Shown piece by piece: positions 13,022 to 24,800 of a DNA stretch of 64,000 nucleotides (position 1 is the stretch's first letter; each line of letters begins with the position of its first letter). The position numbers and the translations under genes were made by a program. The notes beneath the pieces are model-generated. The model saw only the letters and a list, made by a program, of their open reading frames with translations. It was not told where the DNA came from and ran no database searches. This stretch comes from Citrus sinensis (taxonomy: Eukaryota; Streptophyta; Magnoliopsida; Sapindales; Rutaceae), in the NCBI RefSeq assembly GCF_022201045.2, contig NC_068558.1, positions 51,749,501 to 51,813,500 on the forward strand, given 5' to 3'.

Positions 13022-13170
13022 AGATAAAATTATAGTGTAATTGTGGTACCGTGTCACAGTTGTACCCAACCGTTGAATTTTTACTTATTTAAATGAACTC
13101 CACTCATTTAAGTAAATCCAACAATTAGTGTAACTGTGGCACGGTACCACAGTTATACTCTAGTGTGACC

Positions 13171-13171
<1 letters not shown>
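13022..13171. mobile_element. Inverted-repeat MITE next to (TA)n tracts
   Basis: TAGTGTAATTGTGGTACCGTG on the left pairs with CACGGTACCACAGTTATACT on the right, and the pairing continues inward through CAACCGTTG..TTTACTTATTTAAAT. The total is about 150 bp. (TA)n runs flank it on both sides, so the target duplication cannot be read. Superfamily not assigned. Confidence 0.6.

Positions 13172-13172
<1 letters not shown>

Positions 13173-13206
<34 letters not shown>
13173..13206. repeat. (AT)n microsatellite
   Basis: Uninterrupted AT dinucleotide run of 17 units directly after the inverted-repeat element. Confidence 0.95.
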
Positions 13207-13208
<2 letters not shown>

Positions 13209-13658
13209 AAGTTTGAAGTTGGAGCTATTCAAGATTGTGAGCGCCGCCGTAATAGAATCACTTTCGAGCCAGAGCAGAGAGAAGAAAATCCATCCCATTC
13301 TCAGAAGTCACTTCGATAGCCTAGCCGACATAATTGACTTTTGAAACGAAGGGAGTGGAGAGCCATGAATGATGCATGTGCATGTGTCTATACCTGCGCC
13401 AACGACTATTTGCTCCGAATAATTTCAGATAAGGGAGAACGATCGATGAATGAATCATTTTCGTCGTTACTGATTAGTCAAATTATACCTCACTCAATAG
13501 TAAAAATTAGTGGACAATAAAAAAAAGATAAAAAATATGAAAAGGCTTAAAACAAACAAAAATCCAAGCATATAAAACGCGAAATTGAGAAATTTAAAAT
13601 CTAGCGCGGTAACCCCACATGGAAATGCAGCAATGAAACTTCTTGGAAATGCATGCTA

Positions 13659-13670
13659 AGAGAAATAATT
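13659..13670 (+). promoter_or_regulatory. Conserved AGAGAAATAATT block upstream of ERF 13894
   Basis: The identical 11-12 bp word appears upstream of three family members: here (235 nt before the ATG), at 19976-19987 (191 nt before) and, as AGAGAAATAAT, at 29982-29992 (144 nt before). It is followed here by a weak TATATAG (13670-13676). It may be residual duplication or a retained element; the sequence cannot say which. Confidence 0.4.
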
Positions 13671-13893
13671 ATATAGTAAAACGTTTATAAAATCTTCAGG
13701 CGCTGCAATTAATTGAAACATACACAGTACAGATCACTCTCAAATCCAAGAAAACACAGCAAAATCATAACATCATATTCCCCGGCAAATTAAATTCAAG
13801 CTTAACTTTTCGTTTACAGATTAAAGTTTCAGCTTCAGTGATACACATAAACTCTTGAACTCAAGCCCTAACTCTGATTCAATCCATTGAAAT

Positions 13894-14328
13894 ATGGAGG
13901 ATTGCGAAGCTTTACACGACACTGTTAAGGAGGGGTGGATTTCGTTTGATCAGCTTGATGGAAAGTCGACGCCTCATGCTCCGCCTCAGGCTCAGGCTAG
14001 TGGATTTCGTTTACAGAAGGCAGCCACGATGACACGTGAGATTCACGTGCGTGTAAATTATCGAGGTGTGAGGAAGAGGCCGTGGGGAAAGTTTGCTGCG
14101 GAGATAAGGGATCGTAAAAAGAATGGCTCACGACTTTGGCTGGGGACCTATGATACGCCTGAGGGTGCTGCGTTGGCTTATGATAGAGCCGCTTTCAAGA
14201 TGCGCGGCTCAAAAGCCAAGCTTAATTTTCCAAGCCTCATTGCCTCAAACGTTGAGCCTCAGCCTCACGGAATTACGAAAAAGAATATGGCTTCTTCTTC
14301 GTCATCCTCATCCATCGCTGCAGATTAA
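13894..14328 (+). CDS. ERF transcription factor, N-terminally short copy
   Basis: 144-aa AP2/ERF protein. The AP2 domain spans about residues 56-113 ([18 protein letters not shown] ... RGSKAKLNF) and keeps the DNA-contacting Arg and Trp residues. It starts at [20 protein letters not shown], which corresponds to about residue 59 of the paralog at 30126, so the acidic/[10 protein letters not shown]-terminus is missing. An in-frame TGA lies two codons upstream of the ATG, so no longer start is possible without an upstream exon, and I saw no LESIRQYLL-like sequence upstream. The C-terminus ends in a Ser run (SSSSSSS) and lacks the KPKRR-type tail of 30126. It could be functional, a dominant-negative-like short form, or a decaying copy. 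Confidence 0.85.
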   Translation: MEDCEALHDTVKEGWISFDQLDGKSTPHAPPQAQASGFRLQKAATMTREIHVRVNYRGVRKRPWGKFAAEIRDRKKNGSRLWLGTYDTPEGAALAYDRAAFKMRGSKAKLNFPSLIASNVEPQPHGITKKNMASSSSSSSIAAD

Positions 14329-15340
14329 ATCTCCGAATTTGGGTTTAATTAGCTGAGAAATAATATTTCTACTTATTTTTGAAGTAATTGACATTAATTC
14401 GCCTTTTATTAATATTAATGTTGTGTGTATATATATGTATGTATGTATGATGTATCTGCCCTGCTTCATGTATCGTTTGGGTGATTTGATGATCCGTAAT
14501 TGTAACAACTGGTGCAATTCATAACTTGACCCCAGTCCATCGATCAATGTACGTAACGATTTTCTTATGTTCTGTCAATTATTTGTGGCCACCAAGTACA
14601 ACTTTCGTAAAGCATGGAAAATTTTTCTAATCAAAGATCTTTCGGATAGACAAGTCATTAAAACATGCTACTGCGAAGATAACATATATGTTTTTATTTT
14701 AACTTTGTTTTCTTCTAAACTATTCTTTCTTTTTTTCCTCAATTTTTTCTTCTTTTTCTTTGAAGAGGTTCTTCTACACCATTCTAGTGGCTGCGTTGGA
14801 GCTTCAATCAATATAGACGATTTCTTTTCTTTTCTAAAAATTGATTTTTGGTTCTACTGTAAGATACTTCCGTAGTATTATTTGATTTATTAATTTTGAA
14901 TGAAATATTATTTTATTGACAGTAATTTTTCTATATAATAATTTTCTCTTGATTTATTGTTTTTAGTCGTAACATTTGATTACTTTGAGCTTCAGTTTTC
15001 TTTTTATTTTTTTGAAGTTGTCGGGAAAGAATCAAAGTTGTTAAAGAACACAACACGATTTCCGTAAGGCATTAGAAAATATTAAAATCAAACATTTATA
15101 AATTACTCGCACACGGTTCTGTATAATACATATAAATATGTAAATCTTTATAAACAAAAATCAAGATTCGCCGCCACGATTTTTGGGCAACAAATATATT
15201 GTTAACTGACCTCTCTCGCTATTTTGTCAACTTGATTATGGAGCATTATTCGATTATTTTATTGCCCTCATATAAAGTTCAATTAAACTACAATAATTAG
15301 TTTTTCAAAAAAAATCTTAAGAGATCAAGTTTGGAATCAA
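14329..15340. other. Intergenic DNA, nothing recognised
   Basis: 3' flank of the ERF gene followed by AT-rich sequence with T-rich runs. The open frame at 14567-14875 is low-complexity (Phe-rich from T runs) and not supported. Confidence 0.5.
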
Positions 15341-15357
15341 ACAAGATCTTTGGTTTG

Positions 15358-16251
15358 AACTCCCATCAGCTGAGAATCTGTGGAGGAAAAAAATAATCCA
15401 GGATCCCACTTGCCAAGTCTGTAAAATGGGAACAGAAAATGTCTTTCATGCTCTAGTAGCCTGCAAATCGGCTGAGAAGGTGTGGAAGCTAATCCATTTT
15501 GATGATGACATTCGTGCAGCTCACAGTCAAGATATTCTAAGCATACTGCATGCTATGAAAAGGATGAGAAACAGAGATGACCTGGAGCTGTTGGTAACAA
15601 TTTTCTGGGTTAAATGGAATGCTAGAAATCAGATGATCTTCAAAGGGAAAAGGGAAACCCCCCAGATCATGGTAGCTAAAGCTGAAGCTTTGATTGCTGC
15701 TTATAAGAGGGTGCATTCTCCAGATGAGGCCTGCAGTGGAACAGAGCAGAAAGCCCCCCCCCCCCCAGAAATGGAATCCCCCTCAAGCTGGTTTTGTAAA
15801 AGTAAACACTGATGCAACCATTTGCTTTGAAAAGAACATTGTAGGGCTGGGGGCATTAATCAGAAATGTTTTGGGGCATGTTACAGCAGCTGCTATCAAG
15901 GTTGCTAAGTTTCATGGAGATGTTTCTTATGTAGAAGCAGAAGCCATGGAATGGGGTATGTTAGTGGCGAGAGAGGCAAACATGAAAGCTGTCATCATGG
16001 AATCAGATTCTCAAGGTGTGGTCAATTTAGTTAACAACAAGCAGGGCAACATATCAGAGATCTATTGGGTTGTGTCAGAAATTCAGAATCTAATGGAAAG
16101 CTTCGAACGTGTTAGCTTTAAATACACGACTAGATCTTGTAATGTTATTGCCCACTCTTTAGCTAAACTAGCTTTAGAGAAGTGCGAGAATGTTGTGTGG
16201 AAAGGGTCATACCCTTCACAAGTGATGTATCTCTTTTCTTCTTTAGTTTAA
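15358..16251 (+). pseudogene. LINE ORF2 C-terminal remnant (zf-RVT plus RNase H), frameshifted
   Basis: The zf-RVT part reads in one frame to about 15755. The RNase H-like part reads in the next frame from the proline codons of the C-run (KPPPPQKWNPPQAGF then VKVNTDA). The reverse transcriptase and endonuclease are absent because of 5' truncation at insertion. The shift coincides with a C13 homopolymer, so replication slippage or a sequencing error is the simplest cause. Dead as an autonomous element. Confidence 0.85.
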
Positions 16252-16284
16252 TGGAAATCTCTTTTCAAAAAAAAAAAAAAAAAA
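15358..16284 (+). mobile_element. 5'-truncated LINE (L1-type) with target-site duplication
   Basis: ACAAGATCTTTGGTTTG (17 bp) occurs at 15341-15357 and again at 16285-16301, directly after an A-run (about 16267-16285). This is the hallmark of target-primed insertion. The body encodes the C-terminal part of a plant L1 ORF2. A zf-RVT segment CQVCKMGTENVFHALVAC (from about 15412, Cys..Cys..His..Cys) is followed by an RNase H-like domain (VNTDAT; YVEAEAMEWGM; MESDSQGVVN; RSCNVIAHSLAKLA) ending at 16251. A run of 13 C (15754-15766) separates the two frames, so the coding sequence is broken there. Confidence 0.93.
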
Positions 16285-16301
16285 ACAAGATCTTTGGTTT
16301 G

Positions 16302-17112
16302 GGTTCGACAAATAATTTTTCAGAGTGCTTCGGAACTTTTGTCCCCATTTTCTATTTAATACGAGAGTAGCGACCGATTTTAAACACATTTAGGTAACCT
16401 AACTATGTAAAGCATTCTTTTTTTGGGGGGGGGGGGGGAGGAAAAATAAAAAACAAGAAAAAATGTGTAGAGCATCGGCATAACTTCTAAAGATCCCTAA
16501 GGTAAATGAGTGATTTAAGTACCTAGTCCAATCATACTTATAAGTAGGTACTCTAGTTTAGTTACCAGCTAAATGTATAAAAATCCAACAACTGCACACT
16601 GAATATATGAAAATCAAGGGTCTATCACTCCCTATACAATTGGAGATGGGAAAATTCTGATTCGGATCTGAATATAGATATATTCCTTATATGCAGAATT
16701 ATTAACAAGATATGCGCGTTCGAATATGAGTGATACCCAAATGAATTTTTCAGATATTCGGATCCAGAAACTATTGATTGACTTGCTCCTCCTCAACCAT
16801 GTTGCAATAGAACAATTGATCCCAAAACCTAAACCAGTAAATAACAGACAAAACTTATCAAATCAGTAGCACAAGTTGCTTTTGACAAAATCAAAGCTTA
16901 CAAGCATTGCACCATAATCGCCATAAATACAAAGAAAATAATCTCATCACACTCGACGAAACATTTTATAAGATTGAAGAAGCTGTGAGGAATGCTGCGG
17001 CAAGAACAATGGTGTGGCCTGAAGAATTAGTTGGGAATTTCATTCTTTTGTGTGTGTTTCTCTCTCTCTCTCTCTCTATATATATATAGTCTGATAATTT
17101 TCAATTACCTTA
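16302..17112. other. Intergenic DNA with G14 run
   Basis: No gene supported. Contains a run of 14 G at 16425-16438. A short open frame at 16907-17089 contains IEEAVRNAAARTMVWPEELV, which looks protein-like but matches no family I recognise. Confidence 0.4.
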
Positions 17113-17620
17113 ATTTGTGCTTACTAATTGAGAAGGAGAATGAAAATGAGGGAATGAAATTTGTTAACTTCCAATATAAGGAGAGAGGATGAGAACAAAA
17201 TTTGAGTAGGCCCCACAGATGTGAGAATGTGGAATGAGAATCACATTTCCTCATAGAGGTGAGAATGAGAATAGGGAATGAGAAATGAGAAGTAATTGAT
17301 ATTTTTACCTCTAGTAAAAATTAAAAATTCATTTTTACACCATTTAATTCTAATAATAATAATAATAGCAGGAGCAATAGTATTTATTATTATCAAAATA
17401 ATTATTAATATTAATAATAACAATAATTAATAATGGCAATAATCAACTAAGATCAACATATTAACTTGTAACAATTTACTTCAGTTTCAAGATAAAGTAA
17501 ACAAGTGTAATGCAGCTAATTCTGATTCTAATTCTTATAGATAAAGTAAATAATTTATTTTAATTCTCATTTCATATTCGCATTTTACCACATTATGATT
17601 ATCGATCGGTAAATGTACCA
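17113..17620. mobile_element. Diverged PIF/Harbinger-type MITE, relative of 10998-11792
   Basis: TTA lies at 17110-17112 and 17621-17623. The right end, GGTAAATGTACCA, parallels the GTAAACGCACCA end of the first element; the left end, ATTTGTGCTTACTAATT, parallels TGGTGCGTTTACTAATT. The interior shares GAATGAGAAT words and an ATTCTGATTCTA block. More diverged than the copy at 10998. Confidence 0.6.
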
Positions 17621-17623
17621 TTA

Positions 17624-18489
17624 AAATTTGGTAGGCAATGACATAAAATCAACAAAAGGACAAAAAGTAAGGACCATAAGAAAGAAATCATTGACTAAAG
17701 TAGGTTATAATATAAAAACTAAGCGTTGGGGGTCAACATTAAATGTGCATATAAGGGAAAAAGAGCGAAACCCTCTTTTGTTTAGTTACTAAACTAATTA
17801 AAACTTCCATGATATTTTAAAACAAATCCAAATTCTCTGAATTGTAATCATTTTTGCTAATCTTGTCATTTCACTCTCGTTGGTTGTTTGATTTGGGAAT
17901 ATGAATACTTTTAATTATTTAATTGATTGAATAATTTTTAATCATAATTAATTAAAAACATAAATGCTAGAGTATTGGAAAAAGTAAGAGATTTTTCATA
18001 ATTTTCCAATTAATTTTAAAAAATTGAGATTAATAAAAAAAATGTAAAATAAACATAAATATATTATTTTTTTGGAGAAAAATGATTTGAGGGTATCTGA
18101 AATAATAAAAATTATATATATTGTTTCAAATTTTTTATAGTAAAAAAAAAGTATGTATGTATACACACACATATTTAGTTTCTAATAAATTCTGAAAAAA
18201 AAATTCAGAATTAATTAAAAATTATGACGATTCACTTGATTTTTCTCATATTTTAAATTTAATTTTTAAATTAATTATGATTAAAATACTTTAAGTAATT
18301 AAGTTATTAAAGATATTCATATTCTCAATATCAAACAACCATCAATGATAAAATGGCAAGATCAATAAAAAAATTCCACACTTAGAGAATCTAGATGTCT
18401 TTTGAAATAACAGGGGAGTTTTGATCAATTTAGTCAAACAATAGGGAGATCTCACTCTTTTTTATTTGATAAAATTTCAACTCAATCAG

Positions 18490-18572
<83 letters not shown>

Positions 18573-20069
18573 TAAATCCGTGTGACATGATACTTAGCTT
18601 CGCCCCTGGTCATGCAGCCAACTTTTTTGTTTGAAAGAACAGTTTTTCTAATTTTTTTCCCAAAAGAAATATATTATGACACATAGAGAGAATAATATTT
18701 CTATATCTTTAAAGAAATATAAGTTGTCATCAATTTTTAAATTACTTTTAATTCAATTTGTTGGAACTAAAATGATCTCCAATCCCGCATCATGCATGCT
18801 AGGATATTCACTAAATAATCCCTCAATATGTGGCTAGAGAGTGATGGTCAATTTTTAGCCACCAAAACACATTGCACTAGCCTCAAGCGAACACAGTAAT
18901 TACTATTCCTGTGGATTCTTGCGATCGAGGCAATGAAAGTAATTAAAATAATTATTATTATTATATGTACTTCATGTGATTCTAAAATTCAAAGAGATCA
19001 TCGCAGAGGTATAGAAAAATGTAAAAGGCATGCATTGGATTTTGAGGCACCGTTCTATAGGTGATATCACATGATCATGCATGTGCTTACCAGAGACAAA
19101 CAGATTTTCCTATTCGAAAATCTTTTCATAATCTGAAGTGATGATCATCTACATTTTTAAACTATTAAAAAAATTAATAATTATTAACATGTGTAATCTA
19201 TACCTGCATCTATTATTTTCGTATTTTTGTATGTCAACTACCATTTATAAATGTCCTGGTAAAAATAATTTTAATCTCGTTTATTTATCTTTCAATGAAG
19301 ACTTTTGACGTATTTCTCTCAAGCACTTCGGAAATGAGACAAATAGCCCTTCAAGTTTGAAAGAGTTACAAAAGAAAAGAATGATAGTGATGAAGTACAT
19401 TTCAAATTGTAAATTTATATATATATATATATGTACGTATGTAGTGCAATAAATTCAGTTAAAACCTGATAGAAAAAATCATAGAAAATTTTTGAGTGCT
19501 CTTAAAGCATTATTTTTTTTTCCCCATCCGTTCCTTATTAATTACCACTTTTACGCTTCTCATAAGTAATCACACGATATCGTCATTAATTATTTAAGGG
19601 TCGCCATTAATTATTAATTTAATGGGGAAAAAAATATAACGCTAAGGTAATGCAAAAATCTTATTAATATCTGTGAACTCATCATACGGAAACATGCATG
19701 TTAGATTACAGATGGCCGCAAATATTCTGAATAAGCAAGGACAGCAATGTATGAATCATGCGATTTAGTGATTACTAATCAATCAAATTAATTAGAACTC
19801 ACCCAAGATTAAAGAAAAATTTGAAAGAAACAAACAAACAAAAAGAGTGAAAATAAGTAAAAGTCTATCCACACAAAACATGCAATTGATTTGAACCAGT
19901 AGCCCTAAACGCACCTGCATGGATGCCAGTGCAGATACAATAGACAGCAGCGAATTTTCACAGAAACTTGCGTTAAGAGAAATAATTAAATAACATATTG
20001 GGGTGTCTGTAAATAAATTAGCCAAGGACCTCTCGATTAAATTGTCCACGGCCATTCAATTCGTTGAAT
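17624..20069. other. Intergenic DNA and ERF 20167 upstream region
   Basis: AT-rich, without recognisable genes. Includes a long (TA)n tract at 18494-18569. The final about 200 bp contain the conserved AGAGAAATAATT block (19976-19987). The minus-strand open frame at 19792-20055 covers promoter sequence and is not supported. Confidence 0.5.
18494..18569. repeat. (TA)n microsatellite, about 38 units
   Basis: Uninterrupted TA run of about 76 bp, probably highly variable in length between individuals. Confidence 0.95.
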
Positions 20070-20078
20070 TATATATAA
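20070..20078 (+). promoter_or_regulatory. TATA-like box of ERF 20167
   Basis: TATATATAA about 95 nt upstream of the ATG, consistent with a leader of about 65 nt. The conserved AGAGAAATAATT block lies about 90 nt further upstream (19976-19987). Confidence 0.5.
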
Positions 20079-20166
20079 TACTTACAAAACACTCACGAAT
20101 CCAGCAAGGAACCATTCTCAAAACTTAACTTTCACACACGAACACTCACATACAAAAAAAAAAAAA

Positions 20167-20867
20167 ATGTACACAGAAAATAGTGTCTCCGACTCAGAAT
20201 TTGCTATATTGGAGTCCATCCGCCAGTATCTTCTCAACGATGATTTTGACAATGTTCCTTCCGAAACAAGCATCAGTGTAAATGATGACCCTTTAATCAA
20301 CTCCCCTACTAATTCGAGCTTCAGTAATTTCTCTAACGAGATGGAGCTGAAAGCTTACGAAGCTCTAAACGATGCCGTTAACGGGAGTGGATTTCCTTTG
20401 GTCAACTGCGCCAACTTGATGATGAAAGTGAAGGAACAAGAGGGGCGACGACACATGAGAGTCATGTGCGAGTGTTTTACCGAGGTGTTAGGAGGAGGCC
20501 GTGGGGTAAGTTTGCGGCGGAGATAAGGGACCCGAATAAGAAGAATGGCGCTCGCGTTTGGCTGGGCACCTATGATACCCCCGAGGGTGCTGCTTTGGCT
20601 TACAACAGAGCCGCCTTCAATATGCGGGGCTCAAAAGCCAAGCTTAATTTTCCTCACCTCATCGGCTCCAATGTTGCTCCGCCACTCAGAGTTACCAAAA
20701 AGCGTGGATCTTCTTCTTCATCGAATTATACATTGCACTTGCAGAGTGAATCTCCCAATTCTAAGCGGAGAAAAGATATTCACAGTAGCTCGGCGGCCAA
20801 TAATGAAGCCGGCTCTCTTTGTTTCGCATCTGACGACGACGATTTTTGTATATGGTTCTATCAATAA
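20167..20867 (+). pseudogene. ERF transcription factor with an apparent 1-nt deletion
   Basis: Frame 1 starts MYTENSVSDSEFAILESI and keeps family resemblance to about position 20384 (EALNDAVNG). Frame 2 then takes over: WISF is readable at 20388-20399, followed by [20 protein letters not shown], the whole AP2 domain (to [12 protein letters not shown]), a Ser-rich stretch, and a tail ending CIWFYQ at the stop (20867). The paralog at 30126 reads AACGTGGGGTGGATTTCG where this copy reads AACGGGAGTGGATTTCC, placing a 1-nt loss near 20384. Frame 1 alone ends at 20526 with no AP2 domain, and frame 2 has no ATG before the domain. No stop codon lies in frame 2 between the shift and the end, so the break is recent or an assembly error. 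Confidence 0.85.
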
Positions 20868-20927
20868 CCATTTATTTTTCACCAAAGTCCATAAACTTAA
20901 AAAATAGGATACCTTCCTCTAGTACGA

Positions 20928-21376
20928 TGTAAGATTTTTTTTGTTCTTAGGATTTAATTGTTTTAGAACTTTTTGATATTTTCTATTTTAATTTGTGTCT
21001 CATTAAGTACACGTTTTAATTTTTAATTTTCAATTTAATTTAATTTCTTTGTTTGAGTTAACTTAGCGAAATAAGTTTATCATATTATAAGTAAGGAAAT
21101 CTTGTATTGTTTTAATATATATTTTTTTATTAATAAAAATCTTTCTTTTATAATTTCATTTGTGAATAGTTATAAAAATCTCTTTAAAAAAGTCTTTTGA
21201 GTTAAAATATTGTCTAATCACACCATATAATATTTCAATATACTCTGCGCCATTCCTAAAATAATATCTAATTTCATAACCACCGAATCAAATTTAGACC
21301 CTTGATTTGCGTCTTTATGCTAAGTGAGTGGACTTTATTTTGCAGTTATTTTACTTTCACTACCGTACTGCATCAG
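20928..21376 (+). repeat. Left LTR
   Basis: Begins TGT at 20928 and ends just before the primer-site-like TGGTATTAGAG. Collinear with 26112-26558 but with many substitutions and small gaps, so the insertion is old. Confidence 0.75.
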
Positions 21377-21886
21377 TTGGTATTAGAGAGGGTTCTATGT
21401 CAATTGCATAGCTTTCCTAACTACCCACCCCATCCCTGTCGAATCCACTACTTCAAAAAAAAAAAAAAAAAAAAAAGAGAAAGTATCAAAACCCCAAAAT
21501 TGTACAACCCTAGCCACTGCAACCGCAATTGCTGCCACCGCCTTCACCACTATAAAATAAAAACCATTAGCACTAGAGGCAACCGCCACCATTAGCTGGG
21601 CACCGAAACCCTGCATCATACCCCAATTTCTGCAACCAAAATTGCCATAAAAACAACCCAAACTTGCAAACTCTACCACTCCACCCACCGCCGTTCAACA
21701 ACCTTTATCGTCGACCGACACCGCTATCAAACTCCACTCTAGTTGCGCATCAAATCCTAACCATCACCATCACCAATCATCACAGTAATCTCTACTGCAA
21801 AACGCCACCTCACAAGCAATCGCTACTCTTAAGTTAGTCTTTTGACAAAACCACCATGATTCTGATAAATGTATGATCCTCACCAC

Positions 21887-24800
21887 CAGTGGCGGACCCA
21901 GGAAATAAATTCAGAAGGGGCTTAATATAAATTGATAAAAAAAATTCGACAAGATAATAAAAGCCAACTGAAAAAATAATAAGTAAAATATTCAATTTTA
22001 TTGACATAATCATTTTTAAAACTTCTTCAACTGTTCTCGACGTGTTTTCATATTTTGAAAACGTCGAATAATATCTTCATTGTCAATACAAGCAAATACA
22101 TCTTTTTCTATGTATACAACTAAGTTATCATTCAGCCATTGATCACCCATCCGGTTTCGAAGTCGATTCTTCACAAAATTCATGGCTGAAAATACTCTTT
22201 CTACAGTGGCAGTAGCTACAGGTAGAATTAAAGCCAATGTAACCAATTGATAAACTAACGGGTACACTTTGTCCTTTTTAGTCTTAACCATTGTCCTTGC
22301 AAGTTCACCAATCCCTTTCAATTCTGAAAATTCTGCACTAGATCGTAAATCCATAATGTATACATCAAGTTGCATCTCAAGTGCTATAAGATCTATTGTA
22401 GAAAAATCTTTAGGATAAAATTCAGCAAGTCGCAGTAATTTTTCCTTGTCAAAAGCTGCAAACAAATCATTTGGACATAGACAAGCCAAACAAATAAGCA
22501 ACTCAGTATTTGACTCATTGAAACGATTATTTAGCTCTTGAAGTTGCATGTCTAAGACAGTATAAAATAACTCAACTCGATACCGATGTAAATTTGTGAT
22601 CTCTCGAGCTTTACGGCGTGATCGCCCTGGAATTAAAAACAAATCATCCATATCTAAAACATCGATATCATGGTTGCTACAGAAAGTAGAAACTTGACCA
22701 AATAAAGAATCCCATCCACTATCTCTCAACTTCTGAAGGTTATGCTTATAAACTTCAACCAATTTTACAGCATTCAAAATATCTTGATCTTTCCTTTGTA
22801 GTGCTCGTGACAATTCATTTGCATAGCCAAGAATATTTTTCATTAAGAATAAACAAAATACGAAATCAAATGATTGCATCAACTTCAATAGCGTATTAGC
22901 TTGAAATCTTTGTTCAGAATTTCCTTCAACTTTAATTACCTCAAGCACATCAACCACAGATGGAAACATAGAAATTATGCTCATTAACGTACCATAATGA
23001 GAAGACCAGCGTGTATCAGCAGGACGCTTTAAAGTAATCTCCTGATTTAAACCTTGTCCACTTGAAAGCTCGCCTTTACCTAATGCTTCAATAACTGCAA
23101 GAGCATGTTTCTCATGTAGAATGTCACGACGTTTAGCTGAAACTCCAACAACATTAACTAGCATTGAAACTAAATTGAATGAAGAATTAACTTCCTCATG
23201 CTTTTTTGCCACGGAAATAAGAGCCAACTGAAGTTGATGAGCAAAACAGTGAACATAATAAGCAGATTCATTCTCCTCTAAAATGAGCGTTTTCAAACCA
23301 TTAAACTCACCCTGCATATTACTTGCCCCATCATAACCTTGCCCACGTAACATTGACAAACTCAATCCAAACCTTGAAAACATATTGTCAAGAGATTCTT
23401 TAAGTGAGGCAGCTGTAGTGCTAGAAACATGTTCAATGCCTACAAAACGTTCAACCACATATCCATTCTTATCCACATAACGTAATACAACAGCCATTTG
23501 CTCTTTTGTAGATATATCACGAGACTCATCAATTAGAACAGAAAATAATGCACCATCCATCTCTCTAATAATAGCATTAGTAGTTTCAGTTGCAACACAA
23601 CTTACAATGTCTTTTTGGATCTTTGGAGATGTCATTTGCAGATTTAGAGGAGTATTTTTGAAAGTAACAGCATTAATGTCTTCATTATGATCAGCAAGGA
23701 AGTGTAAAAGCTCAAGAAAATTCCCTCTGTTGCTTGAACCATCAGACTCATCATGCCCACGAAATGCTAGCCCTTGATTTAAAAGAAATCGAATACAATC
23801 AACAACAGCATTCAAGCGAGTTTCATATTCACTTTGAGTTTTCTCGGATTGTCTTTCAAAAAATGTTGCAATATGTTGTTTCTGATTCATCAACCTTTCA
23901 CATTTCTGCCTAGCTCGATTATGGGCACTATTGACACCTCCTTCATGAATCTTTAATTTTTCTTTTTTTTTCCAATTTTTAAATCCTTTCCCAGTAAAAG
24001 TATCACTGCCTGCTTGATCACCATTATCTTCTTTGAAAAGATAACAAAAAAGACAATATGCAGACTCTTCTTTTATACTATATTCCAGCCAAGAACCAAA
24101 TTCTTTAAACCAATCCGAAACAAATCGTCGTTGTTGATTTCCAAATTTCTCAAATTTAAAATTGTGCCCCTTAGGTTGAAAAGGACCCCTTTGTAAGTAT
24201 GTTCTTCGAACTTGATCTCGAATATTACAATTATAACTATCAATACAAGGTCGTAAGCCAGGGTCAGCAGGCAAATTTTGTAAGTTGACTTCATATGAAC
24301 CATGACTAGTTTCTTCTAAAGGAGATGGGAGCTGTGGTTTCTTTTTAAAAAATTTTTCCATATCTGTTTCAAATCAAATAAAACTATTAATTATTAGATT
24401 AAATTTCACAGTAAGGCTAAATCCTAACAAAATAACGAACAAGAATAATTAATTTAATACAAATTTGATATTATAAAAATATTATTTGACAACACACTCA
24501 ATGGGGCTCACGGGAAAGATACATGATTGTAAATTTTACTTTTTCAATTGCTCATTTATTTGCATTAACAAAGTGATTGCTTTTAATTATAATTTATATA
24601 ATAAATTATACACCACTTTCATCATTTCACAGAGCACCCAGTGGGTGCCAGCCACTGTCCCACCACTTTCCCTTTCAATTTTAATATTAAAGAATTGCTC
24701 ACTTTTCACAAATCAACTTTTACTTTTGGAATTTTGTATATAGCTATCAGAATAAGAATTGATGAACGAAGTTAGAGAGATGCAGCACATTCATTCGGCC

